Positions 33,425-42,357 of a stretch of 64,000 nt of DNA are shown here, piece by piece. The DNA is from Streptomyces cinnabarinus (lineage in GTDB: Bacteria; Actinomycetota; Actinomycetes; Streptomycetales; Streptomycetaceae). The position numbers and the translations under genes were made by a program. Under the pieces are notes generated by a model that was not told where the DNA came from, searched no databases, and was given only the letters and a program-made list of their open reading frames with translations. The stretch lies in NCBI RefSeq assembly GCF_027270315.1, contig NZ_CP114413.1, positions 1,302,001-1,366,000 on the forward strand, read 5' to 3'. Position 1 is the first letter of the stretch. The number at the start of each line of letters is the position of its first letter.

Positions 33425-34069
33425 ATGGACACCACACAGCGGACCGAGCAGCAGCGGTCGGCGGATCGCCGTCGGCGTGAGCTGCTGGAGGCCGCGGACA
33501 GAGTGGTGCTGCGCGACGGCCCGCAGGCGTCGATGAACGCCATCGCGGCGGAGGCCGGTATCACCAAGCCGATCCTGTACCGGCACTTCGGCGACAAGGG
33601 TGGACTTTACGCGGCCTTGGCGAAGCGGCACACGGACGCGTTGCTGGATTCGCTGCGGGCGGCGCTGGATGCTCCGGCGGAGCGGCGTGAGCGGGTCGAG
33701 GCCACGTTGGACTGCTACCTCGCCGCTATTGAGGCCCGGCCTCAGGTGTACCGGTTCCTCATGCACCCCGCGGACGGTGGACAGACCGGGGATCAGGGGT
33801 TCGACGTCGGTAAGCACTCGGCTCCTCTGCTGCGGCGGATGGGTGAGGAGTTGGCGCAGGTCATCGAGGATCGGCTGGACCTCGGGCCCGGGAGTCAGCA
33901 GCTGGCTCGGGTGTGGGGGCATGGGATCGTCGGGATGATGCATGCGGCGGGTGACTGGTGGCTGGGTGAACGGCCCTGCACCCGGGCGGAGTTGGTTCGG
34001 AGTCTGGCTGATCTGTTGTGGGGTCGGCTTGCGGCGGCAGGGGACAAGATGGGCGGTCCAGGTTTCTGA
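33425..34069 (+). CDS. TetR-family transcriptional regulator
   Basis: A 214-residue TetR protein: DNA-binding N-terminus (RRRELLEAADRVVLRDGPQASMNAIAAEAGITKPILYRHFGDKGGLYAALA) and a helical ligand domain (ERRERVEATLDCYLAAIEARPQVYRFLMHPADGG...GHGIVGMMHAAGDWWLG) typical of regulators of acyl-CoA metabolism. It is divergent from an acyl-CoA dehydrogenase gene and palindromic repeats lie between, so it probably represses that gene until an acyl-CoA binds. ATG 33425 is preceded by GGGGAGA. Confidence 0.9.
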   Translation: MDTTQRTEQQRSADRRRRELLEAADRVVLRDGPQASMNAIAAEAGITKPILYRHFGDKGGLYAALAKRHTDALLDSLRAALDAPAERRERVEATLDCYLAAIEARPQVYRFLMHPADGGQTGDQGFDVGKHSAPLLRRMGEELAQVIEDRLDLGPGSQQLARVWGHGIVGMMHAAGDWWLGERPCTRAELVRSLADLLWGRLAAAGDKMGGPGF

Positions 34070-34084
34070 GTCGCTGCGGGCCGG

Positions 34085-34119
34085 TGGGGGCTGATCGCGC
34101 AGCTCCCCGCGCCCCTAGG
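34085..34119. repeat. Dispersed intergenic repeat, copy 3
   Basis: GGGGCTGATCGCGCAGCTCC and CCGCGCCCCTAGG, a variant of the element at 25260 and 29086 (AGCTCC in place of AGTTCC). It lies 16 bases after the TetR stop and immediately before the end of the convergent deformylase gene. Confidence 0.6.
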
Positions 34120-34123
34120 AAAG

Positions 34124-34669
34124 TCACCTGGCCCTGTGCCAAGACGCTCTGCTCACCTGGCGCATCAACCTCTTGTGCCGCCAACCCTCCACCCGGTCCG
34201 CATACACCATCCCCTCCACGTGGTCGCACTCATGCTGCAAGCACCTCGCGAAGAAACCCGTCCCATGTACCGTCACCGGCTCCCCGGTCACCGTGAAACC
34301 CTCGACCACCGCGTGGTCGAAACGTTCCGTCCCGGCCTCCAGGCCCGGCAGGGACAGGCAGCCCTCGGGGCCGCGGATCACCACTCCGTCGGCCGTCACC
34401 AAGCGCGGGTTCACCACATGGCCCAGGTGCCGGACGTCCTCGTCGTCGGGGCAGTCGTAGACGAACACCCGCAGCGGCTCGCCGACTTGGCTCGCCGCGA
34501 GGCCCACGCCCTGCGCCGCGTACATCGTCGCGAACATGTCCTCGACGAGCGTCGCCAGTTCGGGGCCGAAGTCCGTGACGTCCTTGGCGGGGGCGTGCAG
34601 CACCGGGTCACCGAGCAGGATGAGAGGCCGGACACGCCCGTGGGCGCCCGGGATGGAGCCTTGTCGCAT
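34124..34669 (-). CDS. def: Peptide deformylase
   Basis: A 181-residue protein with all three deformylase motifs: GVGLAASQVG, EGCLSLPG and QHECDHVEG, the last giving the HExxH metal site with Cys of motif 2 as third ligand. It removes the formyl group from nascent N-terminal methionine at the ribosome. Streptomyces carry several deformylases, so this may be a secondary copy. The N-terminus (RQGSIPGAHGRVRPLILLGDPVLH) is slightly extended. It is divergent from murT across an 80-base gap. Confidence 0.95.
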   Translation of the reverse strand: MRQGSIPGAHGRVRPLILLGDPVLHAPAKDVTDFGPELATLVEDMFATMYAAQGVGLAASQVGEPLRVFVYDCPDDEDVRHLGHVVNPRLVTADGVVIRGPEGCLSLPGLEAGTERFDHAVVEGFTVTGEPVTVHGTGFFARCLQHECDHVEGMVYADRVEGWRHKRLMRQVSRASWHRAR

Positions 34670-34752
34670 GGCGGCAAGGTTACGGCCGATTCGGGAGTGA
34701 GAATGGATCTCGATAGGCTGACCACCTACGACGTTGGGAGGATCGAGGACTG

Positions 34753-35991
34753 ATGGCAGGCAACTCGGACCCGCTCACTCCGCGGGCCAAGATCGCCGTG
34801 ACCGCGGGCAAGGCGGTCGCGGCGGCATCGCGCGCGGCGGGGCGCGGCAGCGGATCGGTGATCGGCGGCCGGGTGGCGCTGAAGCTCGACCCCGACCTCC
34901 TCGCACGGCTGGCGCAGAACCTGGACGTCGTCCTGGTGTCGGCGACCAACGGCAAGACCACGACCACCCGGCTGATCGCGGAGGCGCTGCGCGCCGCGGG
35001 GCCGGTCGTCTCCAACGCGCTCGGCGCCAACATGCCCGCGGGCATCACCTCCGCGCTGGCCGGCGGCTCCGAGGCGCGCTACGGCGTCATCGAGGTCGAT
35101 GAGAAGTACCTGGCGGGCGTCGCCCGGGACACCGACCCCAAGTGCATCGCCCTGCTGAACCTCTCCCGCGACCAGCTCGACCGCGCCGCGGAGACCCGCA
35201 TGCTCGCGGAGAACTGGCGCGAGGGCCTCGCCGGGTCGAAGGCCGTGATCGTGGCCAACGCCGACGACCCGCTGGTGGTGTGGGCCGCGTCCTCCTCCGC
35301 CAATGTGATCTGGGTCGCCGCCGGGCAGATGTGGAAGGACGACGCCTGGTCCTGCCCGTCCTGCGGCGGTGTGATGCAGCGTCCCGGCGACGACTGGTTC
35401 TGCGGCGACTGCGGCTTCAGGCGTCCGACGCCGAGCTGGGCGCTCTCGGGTGACCACGTCCTCGACCCGCACGGCTCCGCCTGGCCCATCCACCTCCAGC
35501 TGCCGGGCCGCGCCAACAAGGCCAACGCCGCCTCCTCGGCCGCCGTCGCCGCCGTGTTCGGGGTGCCTCCGCAGGTGGCCCTGGAGCGCATGTACCAGGT
35601 GCAGGCCGTGGCCGGCCGCTACGACGTCGTCCAGTTCCAGGAGCGCGACCTCCGGCTGCTGCTCGCGAAGAACCCGGCGGGCTGGCTCGAGACGTTCTCC
35701 CTGATCGACCCGCCGCCCACCCCGGTGATCCTCTCGGTGAACGCGCGCGGCGCCGACGGCACCGACACCTCCTGGCTGTGGGACGTCGACTACACGCGTC
35801 TGACCGGGCACCCGATCTGCGTGATCGGCGACCGCAAGCTGGACCTCGCGGTGCGTCTGGAGGTCGCGAACCAGCAGTTCCAGGTCTGCGAGAACCTCGA
35901 CCAGGCGGTGCAGCTGTGCCCGCCCGGCCGGATCGAGGTCATCGCCAACTACACCGCGTTCCAGGACCTGCGCCGCCGCGTCGGCAACTGA
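34753..35991 (+). CDS. murT: Lipid II isoglutaminyl synthase, Mur-ligase subunit MurT
   Basis: A 412-residue Mur ligase homologue. The ATP loop is SATNGKTTTT (residues 63-72), the central domain includes IEVDEKYLAGVARD, and a zinc ribbon with Cys201, Cys204, Cys217 and Cys220 (CPSC, CGDC) is inserted, the mark of MurT. The C-terminal domain is of the DUF1727 type. With GatD, encoded 24 bases downstream, it amidates the alpha-carboxyl of D-Glu in the lipid II stem peptide, a step needed for cross-linking. ATG 34753 follows a GGAGGA-rich site. Confidence 0.95.
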   Translation: MAGNSDPLTPRAKIAVTAGKAVAAASRAAGRGSGSVIGGRVALKLDPDLLARLAQNLDVVLVSATNGKTTTTRLIAEALRAAGPVVSNALGANMPAGITSALAGGSEARYGVIEVDEKYLAGVARDTDPKCIALLNLSRDQLDRAAETRMLAENWREGLAGSKAVIVANADDPLVVWAASSSANVIWVAAGQMWKDDAWSCPSCGGVMQRPGDDWFCGDCGFRRPTPSWALSGDHVLDPHGSAWPIHLQLPGRANKANAASSAAVAAVFGVPPQVALERMYQVQAVAGRYDVVQFQERDLRLLLAKNPAGWLETFSLIDPPPTPVILSVNARGADGTDTSWLWDVDYTRLTGHPICVIGDRKLDLAVRLEVANQQFQVCENLDQAVQLCPPGRIEVIANYTAFQDLRRRVGN

Positions 35992-36015
35992 CGTATCCGT
36001 AAGGACAGTGACTTC

Positions 36016-36744
36016 ATGAGTGACAACCAACTGCGGGTCGTCTGGGTCTATCCGGACCTGCTGAGCACTTACGGCGACCAGGGCAACGTCCTCGTCGTGG
36101 AGCGCCGGGCCCGGCAGCGCGGCCTGGACGTGGCCCGGCTCGACGTGCGCAGCGACCAGCCGATCCCGACCTCCGGTGACATCTACCTGATCGGCGGCGG
36201 CGAGGACCGGCCGCAGCGCCTCGCGGCCGAGCGGCTGCGCCGCGACGGGGGCCTGCACCGGGCCGTCGGCAACGGCGCGATCGTGTTCTCGGTGTGCGCG
36301 GGCTACCAGATCCTCGGCCACGAGTTCATCAACGACCTCGGCCAGCGCGAGCCCGGCCTCGGTCTGCTGGACGTGGTCTCGGTGCGCGGCGAGGGCGAGC
36401 GGTGCGTCGGTGACGTACTCGGCGACATCGACCCGCGGCTCGGTCTGCCCCCGCTGACCGGCTTCGAGAACCACCAGGGCGTCACCCACCTCGGCCCGAC
36501 GGCCCGCCCGCTCGCCCAGGTCCGCCTGGGCAACGGCAACGGCACCGGCGACGGCACCGAGGGCGCGTACAACGACACGGTGTTCGGTACGTACATGCAC
36601 GGCCCGGTGCTCGCCCGGAACCCGCTCATCGCCGATCTGCTGCTGAAGCTGGCGCTGGATGTGAACGCCCTGCCGCCGACGGATGACCGCTGGTACGAGG
36701 CGCTGCGCAGCGAGCGGATCTCGGCCGCCCAGCAGCCCGCGTGA
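36016..36744 (+). CDS. gatD: Lipid II isoglutaminyl synthase, glutamine amidotransferase GatD
   Basis: A 242-residue class I-like amidotransferase. The nucleophilic cysteine is Cys94 in FSVCAGYQILG, matching GatD numbering, and a histidine at 195 is in the YMHGPVLARNPLIAD segment. It liberates ammonia from glutamine for MurT. The gene begins 24 bases after murT with an AAGGA site and is co-transcribed. A glycine/asparagine-rich loop (GNGNGTGDGTEGAYND) precedes the catalytic histidine and may be a local expansion. Essential in related bacteria. Confidence 0.95.
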   Translation: MSDNQLRVVWVYPDLLSTYGDQGNVLVVERRARQRGLDVARLDVRSDQPIPTSGDIYLIGGGEDRPQRLAAERLRRDGGLHRAVGNGAIVFSVCAGYQILGHEFINDLGQREPGLGLLDVVSVRGEGERCVGDVLGDIDPRLGLPPLTGFENHQGVTHLGPTARPLAQVRLGNGNGTGDGTEGAYNDTVFGTYMHGPVLARNPLIADLLLKLALDVNALPPTDDRWYEALRSERISAAQQPA

Positions 36745-36958
36745 CCTGGGCGTTCCAGAGGTACTGAAGCCGCTTTCCAGCGCGCCCTGCCACCGTGCTC
36801 ATCGGGCCCGCCTGACGGCACGTCCGCTCACATGTGCGGGCGCGTCCAGCAGGCGGACGCCCGGTGCGGTGCCACCCCCTCACGCCGGTAGGGTGGCCGG
36901 GATCAAGCCGGACAACGTGGTCCGGTCCCCGGCCCACGTTGAGAAGGTATTTCGGGCT

Positions 36959-37984
36959 ATGCGCATTGGTGTCCTCACGTCCGGCGGCGACTGCCCCGGC
37001 CTGAACGCCGTCATCCGGTCCGTCGTGCACCGTGCCGTCGTCGACCACGGCGACGAGGTCATCGGTTTCCGGGACGGCTGGAAAGGTCTCCTGGAGTGCG
37101 ACTACCTCAAGCTCGACCTGGACGCGGTGGGCGGCATCCTCGCCCGCGGCGGCACCATCCTCGGCTCCTCCCGGGTCCAGCCCTCGCATCTGCGGGACGG
37201 TGTGGAGCGGGCGAAGGGGCATGTGCAGGAACTCGGGCTCGACGCGATCATCCCGATCGGCGGTGAGGGCACGCTGAAGGCGGCCCGGCTGCTGTCGGAC
37301 AACGGCCTGCCGATCGTCGGCGTGCCGAAGACCATCGACAACGACATCGCGGTCACGGATGTCACCTTCGGCTTCGACACGGCCGTCGGTGTCGCGACCG
37401 AGGCGCTCGACCGGCTGAAGACCACCGCCGAGTCGCATCAGCGGGTGCTGGTGGTGGAGGTCATGGGCCGCCACACCGGCTGGATCGCGCTGCACTCCGG
37501 TATGGCGGCCGGCGCGCACGCGGTCGTCGTGCCCGAGCGCCCCTTCGACATCGAGGAGTTGGCCCGCAAGGTCGGCGAGCGGTTCGACGCGGGCAAGCGG
37601 TTCGCCATCGTTGTCGCGGCGGAGGGCGCCAAGCCCAAGGCCGGGTCCATGGAGTTCGACGAGGGCGGCAAGGACGTCTACGGCCACGAGCGCTTCGCGG
37701 GCATCGCGCGGCAGCTCTCCATCGAGCTGGAGCACCGGCTCGGCAAGGAGGCGCGGCCGGTGATCCTCGGGCATGTGCAGCGGGGCGGCACGCCGACCGC
37801 GTACGACCGGGTCCTCGCCACCCGCTTCGGGTGGCACGCGGTGGAGGCCGTGCACCGCGGGGAGTTCGGGAAGATGACCGCGCTGCGCGGCACCGACATC
37901 GTGATGGTGTCGCTGGCGGAGGCCGTGGAGACGCTGAAGACGGTGCCGGAGGACCGGTACACCGAGGCGGAGTGCGTGCTGTAG
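36959..37984 (+). CDS. pfkA: 6-phosphofructokinase, ATP-dependent
   Basis: A 341-residue phosphofructokinase. Numbering matches E. coli PfkA: the substrate region GVPKTIDNDI is at 121-130 and the GGEGT loop at 101-105. Glycine at 104 indicates ATP as phosphoryl donor; lysine at 124 (PKTIDND) is usual in actinobacterial ATP enzymes but also in PPi enzymes, so the donor is predicted by Gly104. It phosphorylates fructose 6-phosphate in glycolysis. The frame extends to 36683, but ATG 36959 follows a GAGAAGG site. A TAGGGT at 36889 could be the -10. A strong terminator follows at 38001. Confidence 0.95.
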   Translation: MRIGVLTSGGDCPGLNAVIRSVVHRAVVDHGDEVIGFRDGWKGLLECDYLKLDLDAVGGILARGGTILGSSRVQPSHLRDGVERAKGHVQELGLDAIIPIGGEGTLKAARLLSDNGLPIVGVPKTIDNDIAVTDVTFGFDTAVGVATEALDRLKTTAESHQRVLVVEVMGRHTGWIALHSGMAAGAHAVVVPERPFDIEELARKVGERFDAGKRFAIVVAAEGAKPKAGSMEFDEGGKDVYGHERFAGIARQLSIELEHRLGKEARPVILGHVQRGGTPTAYDRVLATRFGWHAVEAVHRGEFGKMTALRGTDIVMVSLAEAVETLKTVPEDRYTEAECVL

Positions 37985-38000
37985 TCCGGACGGGAACAAT

Positions 38001-38032
38001 CGGCCCCCGGTCACTGGCGTGACCGGGGGCCG
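38001..38032 (+). terminator. Intrinsic-type hairpin after pfkA
   Basis: Perfect 14-base arms CGGCCCCCGGTCAC and GTGACCGGGGGCCG around a TGGC loop, followed by TTCT. It starts 16 bases after the pfkA stop and lies before the CtaG-like gene. Confidence 0.85.
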
Positions 38033-38088
38033 TTCTAATGTGGGGGCCGGACAGACTTGCACAACCCCCACGAAACAGGAGCCGCCGC

Positions 38089-39039
38089 ATGGATCACAGC
38101 GGGCACGGCATGATGATGGATCTGCCGCCGTTCACGCTGGGACGAGGGCTTCAGTGGTCGGCGGATCCCTTCTTCCTCGTCGCCTGTCTGGCCGGGCTCG
38201 CCCTGTACGGCTGGGGTGTGGTGCGGCTGCGGCGGCGCGGGGACTCCTGGCCGGTGGCGCGGACGGTGTCGTACGTCCTCGGTGTGCTGTCCGTCGCCCT
38301 GATGATGTGCACCAAGCTGAACGACTACGGCATGGTCATGTTCAGCGTGCACATGGTGCAGCACATGGTGATCAGCATGCTGTCGCCGATCCTGATCCTG
38401 CTCGGCGCCCCGATGACCCTGGCGCTGCGCGCGCTGCCGGTCGCGGGCCGGGGCCGCAAGGGGCCGCGTGAACTGCTGCTGATGCTGCTGCACAGCCGCT
38501 ACATGCGGATCATCACGCACCCTGTCTTCACCATTCCGATGTTCATCGCGAGCCTGTACGCGCTGTACTTCACCCCGCTCTTCGACTTCCTGATGGGCTC
38601 CAGGACCGGGCACATCGCGATGATGGTGCACTTCTTCGCCGTCGGTGTGGTGTTCTTCTGGCCGATCATCGGCGTGGACCCGGGGCCGCACCGGCCGGGC
38701 TATCTGATGCGGATGCTGGAGCTGTTCGCGGGCATGCCGTTCCACGCCTTCTTCGGTATCGCGCTGATGATGGCGTCCGCCCCCATGGTCAAGACGTTCG
38801 AGAACCCGCCCGCCTCGCTCGGCATCGACGCGCTCTCCGACCAGAACGCGGCCGGCGGAATCGCCTGGGCGTTCAGCGAGATCCCGTCCGTACTGGTGCT
38901 GATCGCGCTGCTGTTCCAGTGGTACGGCTCCGAGCAGCGGCAGGCCAAGCGCAAGGACCGGGCCGCCGACCGGGACGGCGACAAGGAACTCGAGGCGTAC
39001 AACGCCTATTTGGCCTCATTGAACGCACGGGGAAACTAA
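38089..39039 (+). CDS. CtaG-like cytochrome c oxidase assembly membrane protein
   Basis: A 316-residue membrane protein with a His/Met-rich N-terminus (DHSGHGMMMD) and about seven transmembrane segments. The segment KLNDYGMVMFSVHMVQHMVISMLSPILILLGAP is typical of the CtaG/caa3-type assembly family, with histidines suited to copper binding. It likely helps insert copper into cytochrome oxidase. The C-terminus is a charged tail (AKRKDRAADRDGDKELEAYNAYL). ATG 38089 has an AGGA site; it is separate from pfkA by a terminator. Confidence 0.9.
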   Translation: MDHSGHGMMMDLPPFTLGRGLQWSADPFFLVACLAGLALYGWGVVRLRRRGDSWPVARTVSYVLGVLSVALMMCTKLNDYGMVMFSVHMVQHMVISMLSPILILLGAPMTLALRALPVAGRGRKGPRELLLMLLHSRYMRIITHPVFTIPMFIASLYALYFTPLFDFLMGSRTGHIAMMVHFFAVGVVFFWPIIGVDPGPHRPGYLMRMLELFAGMPFHAFFGIALMMASAPMVKTFENPPASLGIDALSDQNAAGGIAWAFSEIPSVLVLIALLFQWYGSEQRQAKRKDRAADRDGDKELEAYNAYLASLNARGN

Positions 39040-39105
39040 CCGGCCTGAATCGGTTTTCGTTCAGTAGCATGAAACGCGTCGGGGGAACCGCCGGGGGGAG
39101 CGGTG

Positions 39106-40371
39106 ATGACGCGTGGATTGTTCGTGCGGGTTCTGCTGGTTTGTGTTCTTGCGCTCAGCGCGTGTGACAGAGCGGCGCCTTTGCTCACGGTGAAGGCGGT
39201 CGCCGCGGGAGTTCCGTCGCTCGCGCCCTTCTTCGACGAGAGCAACGGGCTGGGGCGTGATGCCCGGGTCAGGTCGCGGGATGTGCGTGCCGGTCTCCAG
39301 CGGGGGGATACTCCGGGGCTCTACGGCGGCTCCAGGCAGCCGACGATCTGCGACGTCGGAAAGCTGGAGCGGTTTCTGACGGACCCCGCCAACGAGCGGA
39401 AGGCCGCGGCCTGGGCGCGGGCGCTGGAGATCACCACGGAGGGGATTCCGGCTTATCTGGACCGGCTCACACCGGTTCTGCTGCGTCACGACACACTCGT
39501 GAAGAACCACGACTACAAAAAGGAAAAGGCCGTCCCCTTCGACTCCTTGCTCCAGGCCGGGATCGCCCTTCTCGTCGATGCGCAGGGACAGCCCGCCGTG
39601 AAGTGTTCGTGCGGCAATCCGCTGCGGCCTTTCGAGGGCGACACCAGTCGCATTTCCGTCGAGTTCGAGGACGGGAACGAGAAGTGGAAGGGATATGACC
39701 GCGCCTCGGTGGTGAGCGTGCGGCCCGCGTCCCGGAAGGTGGAGCGGCTCGCCCTGGTGGACGTGGAGGAGCCGGCCCGGGGCATCAACCGGCCCGTCGG
39801 AACGGCGGGCGAGGACGACACGGTCTTCGACGCGGAGCGGCGGCGGGCGGTGCCCGATGTGGTGGGGGCGACGTTCGGCCAGGCCGCGGGCCGGCTGACC
39901 GGTCAGGGCCTGGCCGTCGGGTACGCCGGGGAGGGGCTGCCGTCGGACGGTGCGCTGGTCACGGGGTCGAATCCGGCGGCGGGGGCTCAGCTGGCGTTCG
40001 GGGAGTACGTGACGCTGACCGTGGCGGAGTCCCGCTCCGGGTCTCCGAGGACCACGCCCGGTCCGCCCGACCTGCCGGTGCCTTCGTCGTCCGCGACAGC
40101 GCCCTCGTCACCCGGGCCGCCCGGTTCTTCCGGGACCCCGAGCGAGCCACCGCCGTCCTCGGAGGAGCCCCCGTCCTCGACGCCACCTCCGTCGTCCAAG
40201 GACCCGGCGACCACCTCGCCGCCGCCCACGTCGACGCCACCCCCGACCATCACCAGCGCGCCCCCGCCCAGCACCACCGCTCCCCCGACCACCAGCAGCG
40301 ACCCTCCCCCGCCCGGCACCCCGCCGAGCACCACCACCAGCACCGCCCCCACCTCCAGCGCGACCACGTAG
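39106..40371 (+). CDS. DUF6777/PASTA-domain lipoprotein with proline/serine-rich tail
   Basis: A 421-residue lipoprotein. The signal peptide ends in a lipobox LSAC with Cys20. The middle (residues 40-240) resembles the DUF6777 family (TICDVGKLERFLTDPANERKAAAWARAL; SCGNPLRPFEG). Residues 249-305 form a PASTA domain (VPDVVGATFGQAAGRLTGQGL...VTLTV). The last 110 residues are almost only Pro, Ser and Thr, a likely wall-spanning linker. I chose ATG 39106 because GGGGGGAG is 5-6 bases before it; a GTG lies 3 bases earlier. The next gene is a membrane Ser/Thr kinase, so they may act together in sensing. Confidence 0.82.
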   Translation: MTRGLFVRVLLVCVLALSACDRAAPLLTVKAVAAGVPSLAPFFDESNGLGRDARVRSRDVRAGLQRGDTPGLYGGSRQPTICDVGKLERFLTDPANERKAAAWARALEITTEGIPAYLDRLTPVLLRHDTLVKNHDYKKEKAVPFDSLLQAGIALLVDAQGQPAVKCSCGNPLRPFEGDTSRISVEFEDGNEKWKGYDRASVVSVRPASRKVERLALVDVEEPARGINRPVGTAGEDDTVFDAERRRAVPDVVGATFGQAAGRLTGQGLAVGYAGEGLPSDGALVTGSNPAAGAQLAFGEYVTLTVAESRSGSPRTTPGPPDLPVPSSSATAPSSPGPPGSSGTPSEPPPSSEEPPSSTPPPSSKDPATTSPPPTSTPPPTITSAPPPSTTAPPTTSSDPPPPGTPPSTTTSTAPTSSATT

Positions 40372-40397
40372 AACCCCGCGGACCCGGGAGTCACCGG

Positions 40398-42170
40398 ATG
40401 CCTTCAGGATCATCGACGTCGGGAGTGGGCCGGGTCATCGCCGGCCGCTATCTGCTGCTGCACCGGCTCGGGGGCGGCGGCATGGGGCATGTCTGGCTCG
40501 CCCACGACCAGAGACTCGTCTGCGAGGTCGCGCTCAAGGAGATCGTGTTCCGCGACCCGGCCGAGGCGGACCACGAGCGGGAGGCCCGGGTCGCGCGGGC
40601 CCGCGCCGAGGCCCGGCACGCGGCCGGGCTGCGCGACCACCCGCACGTGGCGACCGTGCACGACGTGCTGGAGCACGAGGGACTGCCCTGGATCGTCATG
40701 GAGTACGTGGCGGGCGCCGTGGACCTGCGCGACCTGGTCGAGCAGCGCGGCCCGCTCGCCCCGGCGGAGTGCGCCCGCATCGGGCTCGCCGTACTGGACG
40801 CGCTCACCGCGGGACACCAGCGGGGTGTGCTGCACCGGGATGTGAAGCCGGCGAACATCCTGCTCGCGCCGGACCGCACCGGCGCCCCGTACGGGCGGGT
40901 CCTACTCACCGACTACGGCATCTCCGTGCAGCCGTCCACCGGGGAGACCAGGTGGACCATGGCCTCCGCGCTGGTGGGGACCTCCGGGTATCTGGCGCCG
41001 GAGCGGGCCACAGGCGGGGCGCCCACGCCGGCCGCCGATCTGTTCTCGCTGGGGTGCACGCTCTACTTCGGGGTCGAGGGGCAGGGCCCGTTCGCCCGCG
41101 CGTCGCATCTCGCGGAGCTGACGGCCGTGGTGGCGGAGGAGCCGCGGCCCGCGCTGCGCGCCGGTGCGCTGGGGCCGGTCGTGCACGCACTGCTCGCGAA
41201 GGATCCGGCGGCGCGGCCGTCCGCGGCCGAGGCGGAGGCGGCGCTGTCGCGGATCGTGGTGCCGCAGGCCGGGGCGTACTCCCGGACGCAGACCGACCTG
41301 GGCTCCCAGCCACAGTGGGCGGCGCCGCCGGCCGCGCCCGGACCCCGGCACGCCCGCCGCCGGGTCCTGCACTCCGCGCTCGCCGGGCTGCTGGGTCTTG
41401 CGCTGGCCGGGGGCGGGGTCTGGTATGCCGTGGCCGGGCAGGACGACGAGGAGGGATCCCCGCGGCCGTACGGCGAGGGGGTCGGGCTCGCCCGGGCGCT
41501 GGAGGGCGGGGACTGTGTGCTCGCGGACTGGCCGGGGGCCGCGGCCTTCCAGGGGACGCCCCGGCTGACCGTGGACCCCAGCTGCGCGGACCAGGCACCG
41601 GACGGGCAGGTGATGGCGTTCGTGAAGGCCGCGTCGGCCGAGCAGGCGCGGGCGGAGGGGGCCGCGCGGTGCGAGGAGCGGACGCAGGAGCTGCGGGGCA
41701 GGCTGGCGGATGTGCGGGCGTTCGCGGTGGTGCCGACGGAGGCCGGGTTCGAGGCGGCCGGGCGGCGTACGGCCTGTCTGGTGCTCGGCGCGCACGGGCC
41801 GGTGTACGGGCCGCTGGGCGGGTACCGCGAGCCGGGTACGGCCTTCGCGGACACGGCGACCATGCAGCGCCGGGACTGTGTGGACGTACGTTCGAATCGG
41901 GAGGCGCGGCTGGTGTCCTGCGCCGGGGCCTACGACGAGCAGGTGCTGGGGTTCACCCGGCTGGGCGAGGACGTGACGCTCACCGAGGCGCGTACCGAGT
42001 CCGATGCGGCCTGTGCCCGTGAGGTGCCGCCGCGGGACTTCGGATTCGACCCTTCCGTCTATACCGCCGGGTCGTGGACCAGCCAGGGGCCCTGGAAATC
42101 GGGCACACATTTCGTCGTGTGCACCGTGCGGAAGCAGAACGGGGGCACCATGGAGGGGGACGAACCATGA
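40398..42170 (+). CDS. Membrane-anchored Ser/Thr protein kinase
   Basis: A 590-residue PknB-like kinase. The kinase domain spans residues 12-290 with VAIK-type Lys47, HRDVKPAN at 146-153, and TDYGIS at 171-176, where DFG is DYG. One transmembrane helix is at about 323-346, followed by an external region of 240 residues with several cysteines (GDCVLADW, PSCADQA, RDCVDV, VSCAGAYD, AACARE, FVVCTV) that look like paired disulfides. It starts 27 bases after the PASTA lipoprotein. Phenylalanine-to-tyrosine in DFG is tolerated in active kinases, so I expect activity. Target unknown. Confidence 0.9.
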   Translation: MPSGSSTSGVGRVIAGRYLLLHRLGGGGMGHVWLAHDQRLVCEVALKEIVFRDPAEADHEREARVARARAEARHAAGLRDHPHVATVHDVLEHEGLPWIVMEYVAGAVDLRDLVEQRGPLAPAECARIGLAVLDALTAGHQRGVLHRDVKPANILLAPDRTGAPYGRVLLTDYGISVQPSTGETRWTMASALVGTSGYLAPERATGGAPTPAADLFSLGCTLYFGVEGQGPFARASHLAELTAVVAEEPRPALRAGALGPVVHALLAKDPAARPSAAEAEAALSRIVVPQAGAYSRTQTDLGSQPQWAAPPAAPGPRHARRRVLHSALAGLLGLALAGGGVWYAVAGQDDEEGSPRPYGEGVGLARALEGGDCVLADWPGAAAFQGTPRLTVDPSCADQAPDGQVMAFVKAASAEQARAEGAARCEERTQELRGRLADVRAFAVVPTEAGFEAAGRRTACLVLGAHGPVYGPLGGYREPGTAFADTATMQRRDCVDVRSNREARLVSCAGAYDEQVLGFTRLGEDVTLTEARTESDAACAREVPPRDFGFDPSVYTAGSWTSQGPWKSGTHFVVCTVRKQNGGTMEGDEP

Positions 42171-42183
42171 GGAGGGTGTTGCG

Positions 42184-42354
42184 ATGCCCGGTTCTACGGA
42201 CGGCTCTACGCGGACGATGGGGGTGCTCACCGTCGGCGGACTGGTCGTGGTGACCGCCTACACGGTGGCGCTCGGCAGCAACGGCTGGCTGTGGTTCGGC
42301 TGGGTCGTGCTCGGGCTGATCACTCTCGGCATGGTGGTCACGCGCAGTACGTGA
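42184..42354 (+). CDS. Very small two-helix membrane protein
   Basis: A 56-residue protein with two hydrophobic segments (TMGVLTVGGLVVVTAYTVAL and WLWFGWVVLGLITLGMVV). GGAGGG is 7 bases before ATG 42184 and 1 base after the kinase stop, so it is translated from the kinase transcript. The frame runs open back to 42004 only as a shadow of the kinase. No family recognised. Small proteins encoded just after a receptor kinase may modulate it, but nothing in the sequence proves that. Confidence 0.65.
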   Translation: MPGSTDGSTRTMGVLTVGGLVVVTAYTVALGSNGWLWFGWVVLGLITLGMVVTRST

Positions 42355-42357
42355 CCC

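Noticed and set aside
38001..38032. Idea that the hairpin after pfkA is an operator
   Set aside because: Its location 16 bases after a stop codon, long perfect stem and short T-rich tail fit a terminator.
40108..40413. Minus-strand 101-codon Gly/Arg-rich frame opposite the Pro/Ser/Thr tail
   Set aside because: Consequence of repeat-like codon composition in the lipoprotein tail; no start signal.
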